Assembly (NCBI RefSeq): GCF_040500475.1
Contig: NZ_CP159358.1
Coordinates: 2,728,001-2,792,000 of the forward strand
DNA: 64,000 bases
Reading direction: 5' to 3'
DNA from: Bacillus sp. Bos-x628
GTDB lineage: Bacteria; Bacillota; Bacilli; Bacillales; Bacillaceae
The notes under the pieces: generated by a model
What the model saw: only the letters and a program-made list of their open reading frames with translations
Told to the model about the DNA's origin: nothing
Databases searched by the model: none
Shown: positions 8,484 through 16,274 of the stretch, piece after piece
How positions within the stretch are numbered: position 1 is the stretch's first letter
Layout of the letters: every line of letters begins with the position of its first letter
Position numbers and translations under genes: made by a program

Positions 8484-8518
8484 AAAAAAGACAGGGGAAT
8501 TCACTCCACCTGTCTTTT
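8484..8518 (-). terminator. Terminator of the mnt operon
   Basis: AAAAGACAGG/CCTGTCTTTT hairpin with T6 on the minus strand, directly after the stop of the binding-protein gene. The A-run on the other side lets it act for rightward transcripts too. Confidence 0.85.
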
Positions 8519-8519
8519 G

Positions 8520-9458
8520 TCATGATGTCAATCCTTTGTAAATGGTGTCAATATTCCATTTCATCATTTTGTAATAGCTGTCTCCATCTTCGCCTTGTTT
8601 TCCAATTGAGTCGGTGAATACTTTTCCTTTGATCGGAACCCCAGTTTCCTCAGAAAGGCTCTCAAGGCTGCGCCTATCTACACTTGTTTCAAGAAATAGA
8701 GCGGGTACACGATGGTCTTTGACGAAATGAATGATTCGTTTCATTTGACCAGGTGTTCCTTCGCTTTCTGTATTGATCTCCCAAATGTAACCGGCAGTCA
8801 GACCATACGCATCTGCAAAATACTTAAATGCACCCTCACTTGTCACAAGCAATTTTCGGTCATCTGGTAGCTGACTATATTTCTCTTTTGCTTCATCATG
8901 AAGCGCTTGGAGCTTCTTGATATAGGCTGCCGCATTTTTTTTGTAGTCTTCTTTATGGGCTGGGTCCGCTTTTATGAGTGCATCTCGGGCATTCTTGGCA
9001 TATATGATGCCATTTTCGACATTCAGCCATGCATGGGGGTCTTGCTGACTTTTCAGCCCTGCTGAAGATAAATGCTTCACTGTGACGCCCTTGCTCAGTT
9101 CTGCTACTGGTGCATCACCTCCATCCTTTCCGCTTGATTCGAGAAGCTTTTGAAACCAGCCGTTCCCTGTTTCGAGGTTTAAGCCATTATATAGAACAAG
9201 GTCTGCATCCGCCGTATGCTGAACATCCTTTGGCAGTGGATCGAATTCATGTGGGTCAGTACCGATTGGCACTATGCTGTGAATAGAGACATGCTGCCTG
9301 CCTACTTCTTTCACTATGTCATAAAGAATGGAGTAGGTCGTCACAACTTTTAATTTGCCATCATCTTTGCCGGAATGATGATTCTTTGTCGAACAACCCG
9401 TGATCACTATAAGGGCAAGTAATACTGCTGTCAAACGGATTGCAAATACCTTCTTCAT
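8520..9458 (-). CDS. mntA: Manganese-type ABC transporter, binding lipoprotein
   Basis: 312 residues with a lipoprotein signal (ALIVITGCS, lipidated Cys at about 22), so anchored outside the membrane. It is a cluster A-I (TroA/ZnuA-type) metal-binding protein. GTDPHEFDPLP and DPHAWLN supply metal-binding His, and EINTESEGTPGQM is the stretch typical of Mn-specific members such as MtsA, ScaA and SitA. There is no His-rich loop, which argues against ZnuA-type zinc transport. It is the third gene of a leftward operon behind ATPase and permease, an order that differs from B. subtilis mntABCD. Ribosome site AGGAGG. Confidence 0.8.
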   Translation of the reverse strand: MKKVFAIRLTAVLLALIVITGCSTKNHHSGKDDGKLKVVTTYSILYDIVKEVGRQHVSIHSIVPIGTDPHEFDPLPKDVQHTADADLVLYNGLNLETGNGWFQKLLESSGKDGGDAPVAELSKGVTVKHLSSAGLKSQQDPHAWLNVENGIIYAKNARDALIKADPAHKEDYKKNAAAYIKKLQALHDEAKEKYSQLPDDRKLLVTSEGAFKYFADAYGLTAGYIWEINTESEGTPGQMKRIIHFVKDHRVPALFLETSVDRRSLESLSEETGVPIKGKVFTDSIGKQGEDGDSYYKMMKWNIDTIYKGLTS

Positions 9459-9471
9459 ATATGTCCTCCTT

Positions 9472-10344
9472 TTACATAGACGCTTCCTTTTTCAACTGCG
9501 TTCGTTTTCGTTTCGATTTTAATGATCTCCATAAAATTCCCTGCTTTGGTGAAAAGATAAATGCACAGCCAAACAAAATGGTGGACACCAAAACGATGGA
9601 TGCGCCAGAAGACAAGTTATACGTAAAGCTAAGGCCAAGTCCTGCTACAGCAGAAATGGACCCGAAAAAGGCAGATAAATAAATCATGATCCATAATCGA
9701 TCGGTTAGAAGGTAAGCAGTGGCTGCTGGTGTGATGAGCATGGCCACAACAAGAATGATTCCGACAGTTTGCAGTGAAGCAACTGTCACAAGCGTCAATA
9801 ATGTCATGAGAAAGTAATGAATCATCCGATTCGGTAAACCATAGACGGATGAAATCACCGGATCAAAAGAACTAATGAGCAGTTCTTTGTAGAACATGAT
9901 GACTGCTAACAAAATAAAGATGCCAATTCCAAGGGTAATCCACATATCAGATGACCGAACAGCTAGTACGTTTCCAAACAAGATATGATATAAATCGCTA
10001 GAGCTTTTCAAAAACGTAATTAAAATAATCCCGATTGAAAAAAAAGCGGTGAATACAATGCCAATGGCGGAATCATTTTTAATGCGGCTGTTTTGACTGA
10101 CATATCCAATGCCAATGGCGGTTAACACACCAGTTAAGACGGCTCCGAAAAAGAAGTTAATTCCAAGCATATAGGAGATGGCCACACCAGGCAGCACGGC
10201 ATGAGAAATGGCATCTCCCATCAGGGCCATGCCGCGTAAAATGATAAAGCAGCCGATGACGCCGCAAATGATGCCCACCATGACGGATGTAAATAATGCC
10301 TTTTGTAAAAACGCATATTCAAAAAGTCCGGTTAAAAAATCCAT
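9472..10344 (-). CDS. mntC: Manganese-type ABC transporter, permease
   Basis: A 290-residue ABC-3 family permease with about eight membrane helices, the normal size for Mn/Zn permeases. Conserved features include RGMALMGDAISHAVLPG, the coupling region. Its ATG shares one base with the ATPase stop (TAATG), and the lipoprotein gene follows after 13 bp. Only one permease gene is present, so it must act as a homodimer, unlike B. subtilis, which has MntC and MntD. The final 25 residues are highly basic (KSKRKRTQLKK), probably cytoplasmic. Confidence 0.8.
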   Translation of the reverse strand: MDFLTGLFEYAFLQKALFTSVMVGIICGVIGCFIILRGMALMGDAISHAVLPGVAISYMLGINFFFGAVLTGVLTAIGIGYVSQNSRIKNDSAIGIVFTAFFSIGIILITFLKSSSDLYHILFGNVLAVRSSDMWITLGIGIFILLAVIMFYKELLISSFDPVISSVYGLPNRMIHYFLMTLLTLVTVASLQTVGIILVVAMLITPAATAYLLTDRLWIMIYLSAFFGSISAVAGLGLSFTYNLSSGASIVLVSTILFGCAFIFSPKQGILWRSLKSKRKRTQLKKEASM

Positions 10345-11087
10345 TACACGTCTCCTCCTGCTGTTTTTAAGAATGGAAGTTGCGTTTCATACGCCTTCAG
10401 CATAACCTCTGGACGAAGGATGTCGTGTACGTGTCCCGCTTTAATCAGTTTTTGATTTAAAAGAACGAGGTGGCTGAAATAATCATCGGCCTTGCTTAAA
10501 TCATGGTGTACGACAAGAATTGTTTTCCCCTCATCACGTAATTCCTTCAAAATGCGAATCATCGTTTCTTCACTTGCCATATCAATCCCTACAAAAGGTT
10601 CATCTAAACAAAAGAGCTGTGCGTTTTGAGCAAGCGCTCTTGCCAGAAAGACTCGTTGTTGCTGTCCACCGGATAATTCGCCAATTTGTCTTTTGGCAAA
10701 GTCCTGCATCCCCACTTTTTCTAAGCAATGGTATGCATAGGCTCGGTCTTCTTTTTTAGGTCGTTTCATGAGTCCGAGCTTTGGATATGTTCCAAGCAGG
10801 ACTGTATCAAGTACATGAATAGGGAAAGTCCAGTCTAGGTCGTTTCTCTGTGGTACATATGCGATTTGTTTTCTGACTTGTTTAAAGGGTTGGTCAAAAA
10901 AATGAATATGCCCTTGATCTTTTTCAATTAAATCCAAACATGCTTTCAATAAAGTCGATTTACCGGCACCATTTGGACCAATGATCCCTGTCATCGTTCC
11001 CTCCTGAATGGAAAGAGAGACGTTTTCTAATGCATCCTGTCCGTGATATGAGACATATAGACGGTCGATTGTTAAAGCATTTGACAT
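10344..11087 (-). CDS. mntB: Manganese-type ABC transporter, ATPase
   Basis: A 247-residue ABC ATPase. Walker A GPNGAGKST (about 36-44), the signature LSGGQQQR, Walker B LFCLDEPFVGID and the switch His in VVHHDL are all present, so it should be active. It is the first gene of the leftward Mn-type operon and energises the adjoining permease. A candidate MntR box lies about 100 bp upstream. Zinc uptake is the alternative substrate but is less likely given the binding protein. Confidence 0.85.
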   Translation of the reverse strand: MSNALTIDRLYVSYHGQDALENVSLSIQEGTMTGIIGPNGAGKSTLLKACLDLIEKDQGHIHFFDQPFKQVRKQIAYVPQRNDLDWTFPIHVLDTVLLGTYPKLGLMKRPKKEDRAYAYHCLEKVGMQDFAKRQIGELSGGQQQRVFLARALAQNAQLFCLDEPFVGIDMASEETMIRILKELRDEGKTILVVHHDLSKADDYFSHLVLLNQKLIKAGHVHDILRPEVMLKAYETQLPFLKTAGGDV

Positions 11088-11185
11088 CTTTTGCGGCTCC
11101 TTTCAATCATCATTGCGTTTCTTCAATATATGACTGAATTAAATAATTTTGACTAAAGGATGAAATGATTCTCATGCGCCAATTT

Positions 11186-11201
11186 GTTTCCTTTGGCAAA
11201 C
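11186..11201 (-). promoter_or_regulatory. Candidate MntR operator for the mnt operon
   Basis: On the minus strand this reads GTTTGCCAAAGGAAAC, an imperfect inverted repeat with the TTTGC...GGAAAC form of Bacillus MntR sites. It stands about 100 bp upstream of the ATPase start. MntR bound with Mn(II) would repress uptake. It supports manganese as substrate. Confidence 0.6.
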
Positions 11202-11341
11202 TTTTATTTTATTCTAAGCGTATGTCCTTGTTTTGTAAAGAGATATGAATGAACGTTCTCATATTATGTAGGGAGAAAAGGGGATGAGCATGGATGTCAT
11301 TAAAAAGGGCAGTAATAAACCATTCATTTGCCGATAAATGA

Positions 11342-11371
11342 TTGACAACATGCGACAATACCTCATATAAT
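11342..11371 (+). promoter_or_regulatory. cadA promoter
   Basis: TTGACA (11342-11347), 18-bp spacer, TATAAT (11366-11371): two perfect hexamers. Such a strong promoter needs a repressor, and an operator-like palindrome lies just downstream. Confidence 0.8.
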
Positions 11372-11387
11372 AAGGGTAATTCAATAA

Positions 11388-11403
11388 ATGAATATGTGCT
11401 CAT
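11388..11403 (+). promoter_or_regulatory. CzrA/ArsR-type operator of cadA
   Basis: ATGAATATGTGCTCAT has the TGAAYA-N2-TRYTCA layout of ArsR/SmtB-family sites and lies at about +10 to +25 of the cadA transcript. In B. subtilis CzrA represses cadA through such a site and releases it on Zn, Cd, Co or Ni. Confidence 0.65.
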
Positions 11404-11475
11404 ATATAATATTTAATGAGGTTGTTAAGTTTAATTGAATCAGGGGAAGCTACTTATATAGAAAAAGGTGAGAAC

Positions 11476-13566
11476 ATGAAGATAACGAAGCAAGAATACG
11501 TATTAAACGGTCTTGATTGCGGAAACTGTGCGCGAAAAATTGAAACAGGTGTCAGCAAATTAGATGGTATTAAAACATGTTCAATTAATTTTGCGACAGG
11601 TACTTTAACAGTAACACATGGCGATACACAAGAAACGATGTCAGAACGTATTGAAAAAACGGTTCAATCTATTGAACCTCATGTGAGTGTTTCACCGAAA
11701 GAAGCAGGACACCAGCATGATCATGGAACAAAGCATTTGAAGTCCATCGTGTGTAAATTAATCGGTGGTGCTGTCATTGGAATAACTGCCTATCTTATAC
11801 CAGAAGACGGGTGGCTGCAGTTTGTCATGTTTTTGGCTGCGTACTTATTAGTTGGTGGTGACGTGGTCTTTAAAGCTTTGAGGAATATCGTACGCGGTCA
11901 AGTATTTGATGAAAACTTCTTAATGACCATTGCAACTGTTGGGGCTTTTATCATTCATCAATACCCAGAGGCACTTGCTGTCATGTTGTTTTACCAAATC
12001 GGTGAGCTTTTCCAAGGAGCGGCTGTCAATCGATCAAGACGTTCCATTAGTGAATTAATGATGATTCGTCCAGAATATGCGAACCTCAAAGTGGAAAATG
12101 AGACGATAAAAGTGAAGCCGGAAGAAGTATCGGTTGGTGATCGTATCATTGTGAAACCAGGTGAAAAAATTCCGCTAGACGGATTGGTGATGGAAGGCTT
12201 TTCTCTCGTTGATACCTCTGCATTAACAGGTGAATCGGTTCCAAGAGATGTGGAAGCAGGGAAAGAAGTCCTTGCTGGATTTGTGAATCAAAATGGTATT
12301 CTTGAGATTGAAGTGCAAAAAGAGTTGAGCGAATCGGCTGTGACGAAGATTCTAGATTTGGTCGAAAATGCAAGTAGCCGAAAGGCACAAACTGAAAACT
12401 TCATCACAAAGTTTGCGAAATATTATACACCGGCTGTTGTTGTGCTCGCATTGTTGCTTGCCTTTGTACCGCCTCTTATGATTCCGTCAGCACAATTGTC
12501 TGAATGGGTTTATCGTGCACTTGTCTTTCTTGTGATCTCTTGTCCTTGTGCGCTTGTCGTATCCATCCCATTAGGATTTTTTGGAGGTATCGGGGCAGCA
12601 TCGAAACGAGGAATACTAGTAAAAGGTAGTAACTATCTGGAAGCACTTCACTCTGTTCGTTATGCAGTGTTTGACAAAACAGGCACACTCACAAAAGGAA
12701 ACTTCACAGTGACACATATTGCAGCACATGAGAAGTGGTCTGAAGAGGAGCTCTTGGCTTTTGCGGCTCTAGCAGAAGCACATTCTTCCCATCCGATTGC
12801 GGAGTCGATCAAAGCTGCTTACGGTTCATCTCTTGATGAGAGCCGCATAGAAGCCTACGAGGACATTGCGGGTCATGGAATTAAAGCCATCATCAGTGGC
12901 GTCCATGTTTTAGCCGGAAATGATCGCCTGATGGAACGAGAAGGCATTGCTTTTGAGAAAGAAAAACGAAACGGAACCGTTGTTTATTTGGCGGTTGACG
13001 GAAAGTTTGCTGGATCTATTTTGATTTCTGATGAATTAAAGGATGATGCGATAGAGACTGTTTCTGCATTGAAGCAGTTAGGCATAAAAACGATTATGCT
13101 CACTGGTGATTCAAACCAAGTAGGGACTGCGGTGGCCCAGCAAATTGGGATTGACGAAGTGCACACAGAACTACTGCCTCAGGATAAAGTGGCGAAAATT
13201 GAAGAAATTGATCAGCAAAAAGCACCTCATGAAACATTACTATTTGTCGGTGACGGCATTAATGATACCCCAGTTTTAGCGAGAGCAGATATTGGGATTG
13301 CCATGGGTGGACTCGGGTCAGATGCAGCTGTGGAAGCGGCTGACATCGTCATTATGACGGACCAACCATCAAAGGTTGTTGAAGCGATCGGTGTTGCTAA
13401 AAGAACTAGAGCCATTGTTTGGCAAAATATTGCATTTGCTCTTGGCGTCAAAGGGGTCTTCTTATTGCTTGGCGCATTCGGTATTGCAACCATGTGGGAA
13501 GCCGTTTTTTCTGATGTTGGTGTGACTGTACTGGCAGTTTTAAATGCCATGAGGGTCATGAAATAA
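11476..13566 (+). CDS. cadA: Cadmium/zinc-exporting P1B-type ATPase CadA
   Basis: 696 residues from ATG 11476 (ribosome site AAAAAGGTGAG); B. subtilis CadA has 702. One N-terminal metal domain carries DCGNC (Cys15, Cys18), then a His-rich linker (GHQHDHGTKH). Membrane helices follow with the intramembrane CPC at about 356-358, phospho-Asp in DKTGT near 399, HP-locus SSHPIAE and GDGIND. It pumps Zn(II), Cd(II), Co(II) or Pb(II) out of the cytosol. CPC with a following Lys-containing helix 8 and a C-terminal conserved Asp (VFSDVGVT) is the P1B-2 type. Frame upstream of this ATG is ignored because it lacks a ribosome site. Confidence 0.93.
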   Translation: MKITKQEYVLNGLDCGNCARKIETGVSKLDGIKTCSINFATGTLTVTHGDTQETMSERIEKTVQSIEPHVSVSPKEAGHQHDHGTKHLKSIVCKLIGGAVIGITAYLIPEDGWLQFVMFLAAYLLVGGDVVFKALRNIVRGQVFDENFLMTIATVGAFIIHQYPEALAVMLFYQIGELFQGAAVNRSRRSISELMMIRPEYANLKVENETIKVKPEEVSVGDRIIVKPGEKIPLDGLVMEGFSLVDTSALTGESVPRDVEAGKEVLAGFVNQNGILEIEVQKELSESAVTKILDLVENASSRKAQTENFITKFAKYYTPAVVVLALLLAFVPPLMIPSAQLSEWVYRALVFLVISCPCALVVSIPLGFFGGIGAASKRGILVKGSNYLEALHSVRYAVFDKTGTLTKGNFTVTHIAAHEKWSEEELLAFAALAEAHSSHPIAESIKAAYGSSLDESRIEAYEDIAGHGIKAIISGVHVLAGNDRLMEREGIAFEKEKRNGTVVYLAVDGKFAGSILISDELKDDAIETVSALKQLGIKTIMLTGDSNQVGTAVAQQIGIDEVHTELLPQDKVAKIEEIDQQKAPHETLLFVGDGINDTPVLARADIGIAMGGLGSDAAVEAADIVIMTDQPSKVVEAIGVAKRTRAIVWQNIAFALGVKGVFLLLGAFGIATMWEAVFSDVGVTVLAVLNAMRVMK

Positions 13567-13633
13567 AATTGTAAGGAAAAATTCAAGATACCGTCTTTTA
13601 TAATAGAGACCCTCTTGTTAAAATAGAAGAAGT

Positions 13634-13670
13634 TGGATAATGGCATTTTCCCAAGCTGTTATCCTTTTTC
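13634..13670 (+). terminator. Probable cadA terminator
   Basis: GGATAA...TTATCC, extendable with GGC/GCT pairs across a roughly 12-nt loop, then TTTTTCC. Moderately strong hairpin in the cadA-bdbD gap. Confidence 0.55.
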
Positions 13671-13709
13671 CGCTTCTAAAGGAATGAAAAAGATAAGGTA
13701 GGTGCTTTT

Positions 13710-14393
13710 GTGAGTAAAAAAAATCAATCTTCATCCATTAAGTTTGCCGTTATATTAACCATCATCGCAGCCCTTCTCATTGGCATTTTTGTTATCATTG
13801 GCAACAATAATAGTCAGCAAGCACAAACAGTTGACAGTAAACCTTCAATTGATGGGCAGCCTATCATGGGAGACAAAAACGCAACCGTACAAATCGTCGA
13901 GTTTGGGGACTACAAATGCCCATCATGTAAAGCATTTGAAAAGGACATTTTCCCAAAATTGAAAGCAGACTACATAGATAATGGCGATGTGTCATTTTCA
14001 TTTATTAACTTTCCTTTACCTGTTCATGGAAAAGGCGCCGTATTAGCTGCACTTGCATCAGAGGAAGTGTGGAAAGAGGACCCAGATAACTTCTGGAAGT
14101 TTCACGAATCTGTATATGATGCTCAACCAGATAGTGAAGCAGAATGGGTCACACCTGCTAAGTTGACAGAATTGGCCAAAAAGACGACAAAGATCAATAC
14201 GGACAAGCTAAAAGAAAACTTATCGAAGAAAACGTATCAACCACAGTTGAATACAGATGATCAATTGGTGAATCAGTTAAAAGTAAACGCAACACCAACG
14301 GTTTTCATTAACAATAAACAAGTCCAAAACTTTTATGATTATGATGAAATCAAAGAGTTAATTGACCAAGAGCGAAAAGGGAAAAAATCATGA
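13710..14393 (+). CDS. bdbD: Thiol-disulfide oxidoreductase BdbD (DsbA-like)
   Basis: 227 residues from GTG 13710 (ribosome site AAGGTAGGTG). An N-terminal membrane anchor (about 11-32) is followed by a DsbA-type thioredoxin domain with the active site CPSC (Cys70, Cys73) and the cis-Pro loop (NATPTVFI). It forms disulfides in exported proteins on the outer face of the membrane and is reoxidised by BdbC, the next gene, which overlaps it by 4 bp. In B. subtilis the pair is needed for competence proteins such as ComGC. Confidence 0.93.
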   Translation: MSKKNQSSSIKFAVILTIIAALLIGIFVIIGNNNSQQAQTVDSKPSIDGQPIMGDKNATVQIVEFGDYKCPSCKAFEKDIFPKLKADYIDNGDVSFSFINFPLPVHGKGAVLAALASEEVWKEDPDNFWKFHESVYDAQPDSEAEWVTPAKLTELAKKTTKINTDKLKENLSKKTYQPQLNTDDQLVNQLKVNATPTVFINNKQVQNFYDYDEIKELIDQERKGKKS

Positions 14394-14803
14394 AAAATAA
14401 GCTTGTTTGCTTATACAGCGCTTGGATCGTTTCTATTGTTGCGACGATGAGCAGTCTGTATTTAAGTGAAGTGAAGAAATTTATCCCGTGTGATCTGTGC
14501 TGGTTTCAGCGCATCTTCATGTACCCGCTCGTGCTTTTATTAGGAATGGCCACTTTCCGTGGGGATGTTAAAGTAAAATATTACGTCCTTCCTTTAGCTG
14601 TGATCGGTGCCTGCTTTTCCATCTATCATTATATGGAACAAAAGATAACAGGTTTTGCATCAATCAGACCTTGCCTGAGCGGTATTCCTTGTTCTTTTGA
14701 TTATCTAAACTGGTTTGGTTTTATCACCATTCCTCTATTAGCTCTCATTGCATTTATTCTTATCATCATCAGTATGCTGTTATTAAATGCAAAACAAGAT
14801 TAA
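14390..14803 (+). CDS. bdbC: Disulfide-oxidoreductase BdbC (DsbB-like)
   Basis: A 137-residue four-helix membrane protein, the standard BdbC size. The first redox pair is CDLC (Cys34, Cys37) and the second CLSGIPC in the other outer loop (about 95-101). It passes electrons from BdbD to menaquinone. Its ATG overlaps the bdbD stop, so they are co-translated. Confidence 0.93.
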   Translation: MKNKLVCLYSAWIVSIVATMSSLYLSEVKKFIPCDLCWFQRIFMYPLVLLLGMATFRGDVKVKYYVLPLAVIGACFSIYHYMEQKITGFASIRPCLSGIPCSFDYLNWFGFITIPLLALIAFILIIISMLLLNAKQD

Positions 14804-14807
14804 ATGA

Positions 14808-14846
14808 GCAAGCCTACTTTTTATTAGAGAAAGTAGGCTGATTTTT
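14808..14846 (+). terminator. bdbDC terminator
   Basis: AGCCTACTTT pairs with GAAAGTAGGCT around a short loop, followed by ATTTTTATTTTT. Confidence 0.85.
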
Positions 14847-14955
14847 ATTTTTGGAAAAAGATAAAATTAAAGAATATTTGTATTGCTTTTCAGGAGGTTC
14901 AGATATACATTAAGTGTGTAAGATGATCAGTCAATGTTAAGGAGATAAGCGGAAA

Positions 14956-15567
14956 ATGGCATGGGAAGTCTTAAGTATGATTGGGATTGTGGCATTTGCT
15001 ATTAGTGGCGCTATAGTCGCAATGGAAGAAGAATACGATATGCTTGGTGTGTACATTTTAGGGATCGTCACTGCCTTTGGCGGGGGAGCGATTCGCAATT
15101 TATTAATAGGTCTACCGGTATCAGCTTTATGGTCACAGGGAAAGATGTTCTCCATTGCTCTTGTTTCGATTACGATTGTGTTTCTATTTCCAAAGCTGCT
15201 GTTAAAGCATTGGAGCAAATGGGGGAACTTCTCGGATGCGATCGGCTTAGCAGCCTTTACGATTCAAGGGGCGTTATTTGCAGTCCAAAGAGGGCTTCCA
15301 CTTAGTGCAGTCATTGTGGCTGCTATTTTGACTGGAAGCGGCGGCGGTATTGTACGTGACCTATTAGCAGGACGTAAGCCGCTTATCCTGAAAGCAGAGA
15401 TTTATGCAGTATGGGCAGCGCTTGGCGGCTTATTCGTTGGACTTGGTTTCGCCCAAGGTGAGCTGGGCCTTTATCTTCTGTTTGTCATCCTCGTTACATG
15501 CCGAGTTTGTTCCTATCTATTCAAATGGCGTCTTCCTGCTAGATCTTACTTTTTCAATAAAGGGTAA
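14956..15567 (+). CDS. yvgT: YvgT, TRIC-type / UPF0126 membrane protein
   Basis: A 203-residue protein with about seven helices. It is an internal duplication of the UPF0126 (bacterial TRIC) domain: GGGAIRNLL in the first half and GGGIVRDLL in the second, the Gly-rich hinges of the trimeric cation channels. Bacterial TRIC proteins conduct K+; a physiological role in Bacillus is not established. Its place next to bdbDC is as in B. subtilis. Ribosome site AAGGAGATAAG. Confidence 0.85.
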   Translation: MAWEVLSMIGIVAFAISGAIVAMEEEYDMLGVYILGIVTAFGGGAIRNLLIGLPVSALWSQGKMFSIALVSITIVFLFPKLLLKHWSKWGNFSDAIGLAAFTIQGALFAVQRGLPLSAVIVAAILTGSGGGIVRDLLAGRKPLILKAEIYAVWAALGGLFVGLGFAQGELGLYLLFVILVTCRVCSYLFKWRLPARSYFFNKG

Positions 15568-15598
15568 AAAAAGAGGGCCGAGGCGTCCTCTTTTTTGT
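15566..15598 (+). terminator. yvgT terminator
   Basis: AAAAAAGAGG and CCTCTTTTTT form the stem around GCCGAGGCGT, ending in T6. Confidence 0.85.
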
Positions 15599-15599
15599 T

Positions 15600-15938
15600 T
15601 GAGCCTGTGAAAACACTGTATCAGATGTTGTTTTAAAACCAAGCCATCCATGTCATTTGTCAAACAACAGGAGTGCAGACAGTTCCACGCAATGTTCAAA
15701 ATGAGTCCATTCAAAACAGGTGTGTGGGTCATTTGTAAAGGCGTTGAATTTGATGCAGTCATCATTGCAAATAGGTGAAGAGAATTTTATAAAAATGGCA
15801 TGATCGAAAGCTGTTTATGAGAGCCATGCAAGAGTTCTATATATGCGTAAACGGTGAAAGGGGCCCATTTTTTGCCAAAATTCCGACATGATATTATCAA
15901 TCATTTTATTAGAATAGTAACGCTAAGAGCTAATGAAT
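15600..15938. other. Gene-free stretch between yvgT and nhaK
   Basis: In B. subtilis, as I recall, cysJ and cysI (sulfite reductase) lie between yvgT and nhaK; here they are absent and the gap is 700 bp in all. This left half shows only a 42-codon open frame (15650-15778, rightward), which has no ribosome site. I recognise no sulfite reductase remnant and no RNA motif in it. Confidence 0.4.
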
Positions 15939-15967
15939 GTTCAAATGCTCACATCTTAGTGTAAAAT
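15939..15967 (+). promoter_or_regulatory. Candidate nhaK promoter far upstream
   Basis: GTTCAA (15939-15944), 17-bp spacer, TAAAAT (15962-15967). If used, the transcript starts near 15974 and carries a leader of about 300 nt. Confidence 0.45.
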
Positions 15968-15973
15968 AAAAAG

Positions 15974-16274
15974 ATCATACACCTGCCGATATATCGGCAG
16001 GGATCACAATTTTGGTGTACGGCTTTTGAATCAAGTGGGCTGAAAATTGTGTTCAGCCTATTTGTGGTGTGACTGGATGCTGAAGCAGTTTTGCGGAAAC
16101 CTGTGAAAGGGAAACATATTTATTGTTGTTACAGAGGATATCTATATGTGTGATCAGAATATCTTTTTTGAAGATATTTAAGTCATTCCATATTAAAAAA
16201 TACCAAAGCGTTTAGATCAGTACAACCATGGGAATAGAGCCACTCCATTATGAGATACAGGAGGTTTTAAACTA
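15974..16274 (+). promoter_or_regulatory. Hairpin-rich 5' leader of nhaK
   Basis: Three stems stand out. CCTGCCGATATATCGGCAGG (15982-16001) is a perfect palindrome: an 8-bp stem with a TATA loop at the very 5' end. GGCTGAA/TTCAGCC (16038-16058) has a 7-nt loop. AATATCTT/AAGATATT (16158-16178) has a U-rich loop. There is no complete terminator before the start codon. I cannot match it to the c-di-AMP (ydaO), Mn (yybP) or other cation riboswitch consensus I know. A regulatory RNA is possible but unproved. Confidence 0.4.

Noticed and set aside
11161..11176. Fur/Zur-like sequence (TGAGAATCATTTCA on the minus strand) in the mnt leader
   Set aside because: Only the first heptamer resembles a Fur site; the second half is one base short and poorly matched. 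The MntR-like box explains control better.
15650..15778. 42-codon rightward frame with a plausible amino-acid composition between yvgT and nhaK
   Set aside because: No ribosome site, no promoter and no recognisable relative; kept only as part of the gap description.
15974..16274. Known cation or c-di-AMP riboswitch upstream of nhaK
   Set aside because: The ydaO and yybP-ykoY consensus blocks I know are not present; only unassigned stems remain.
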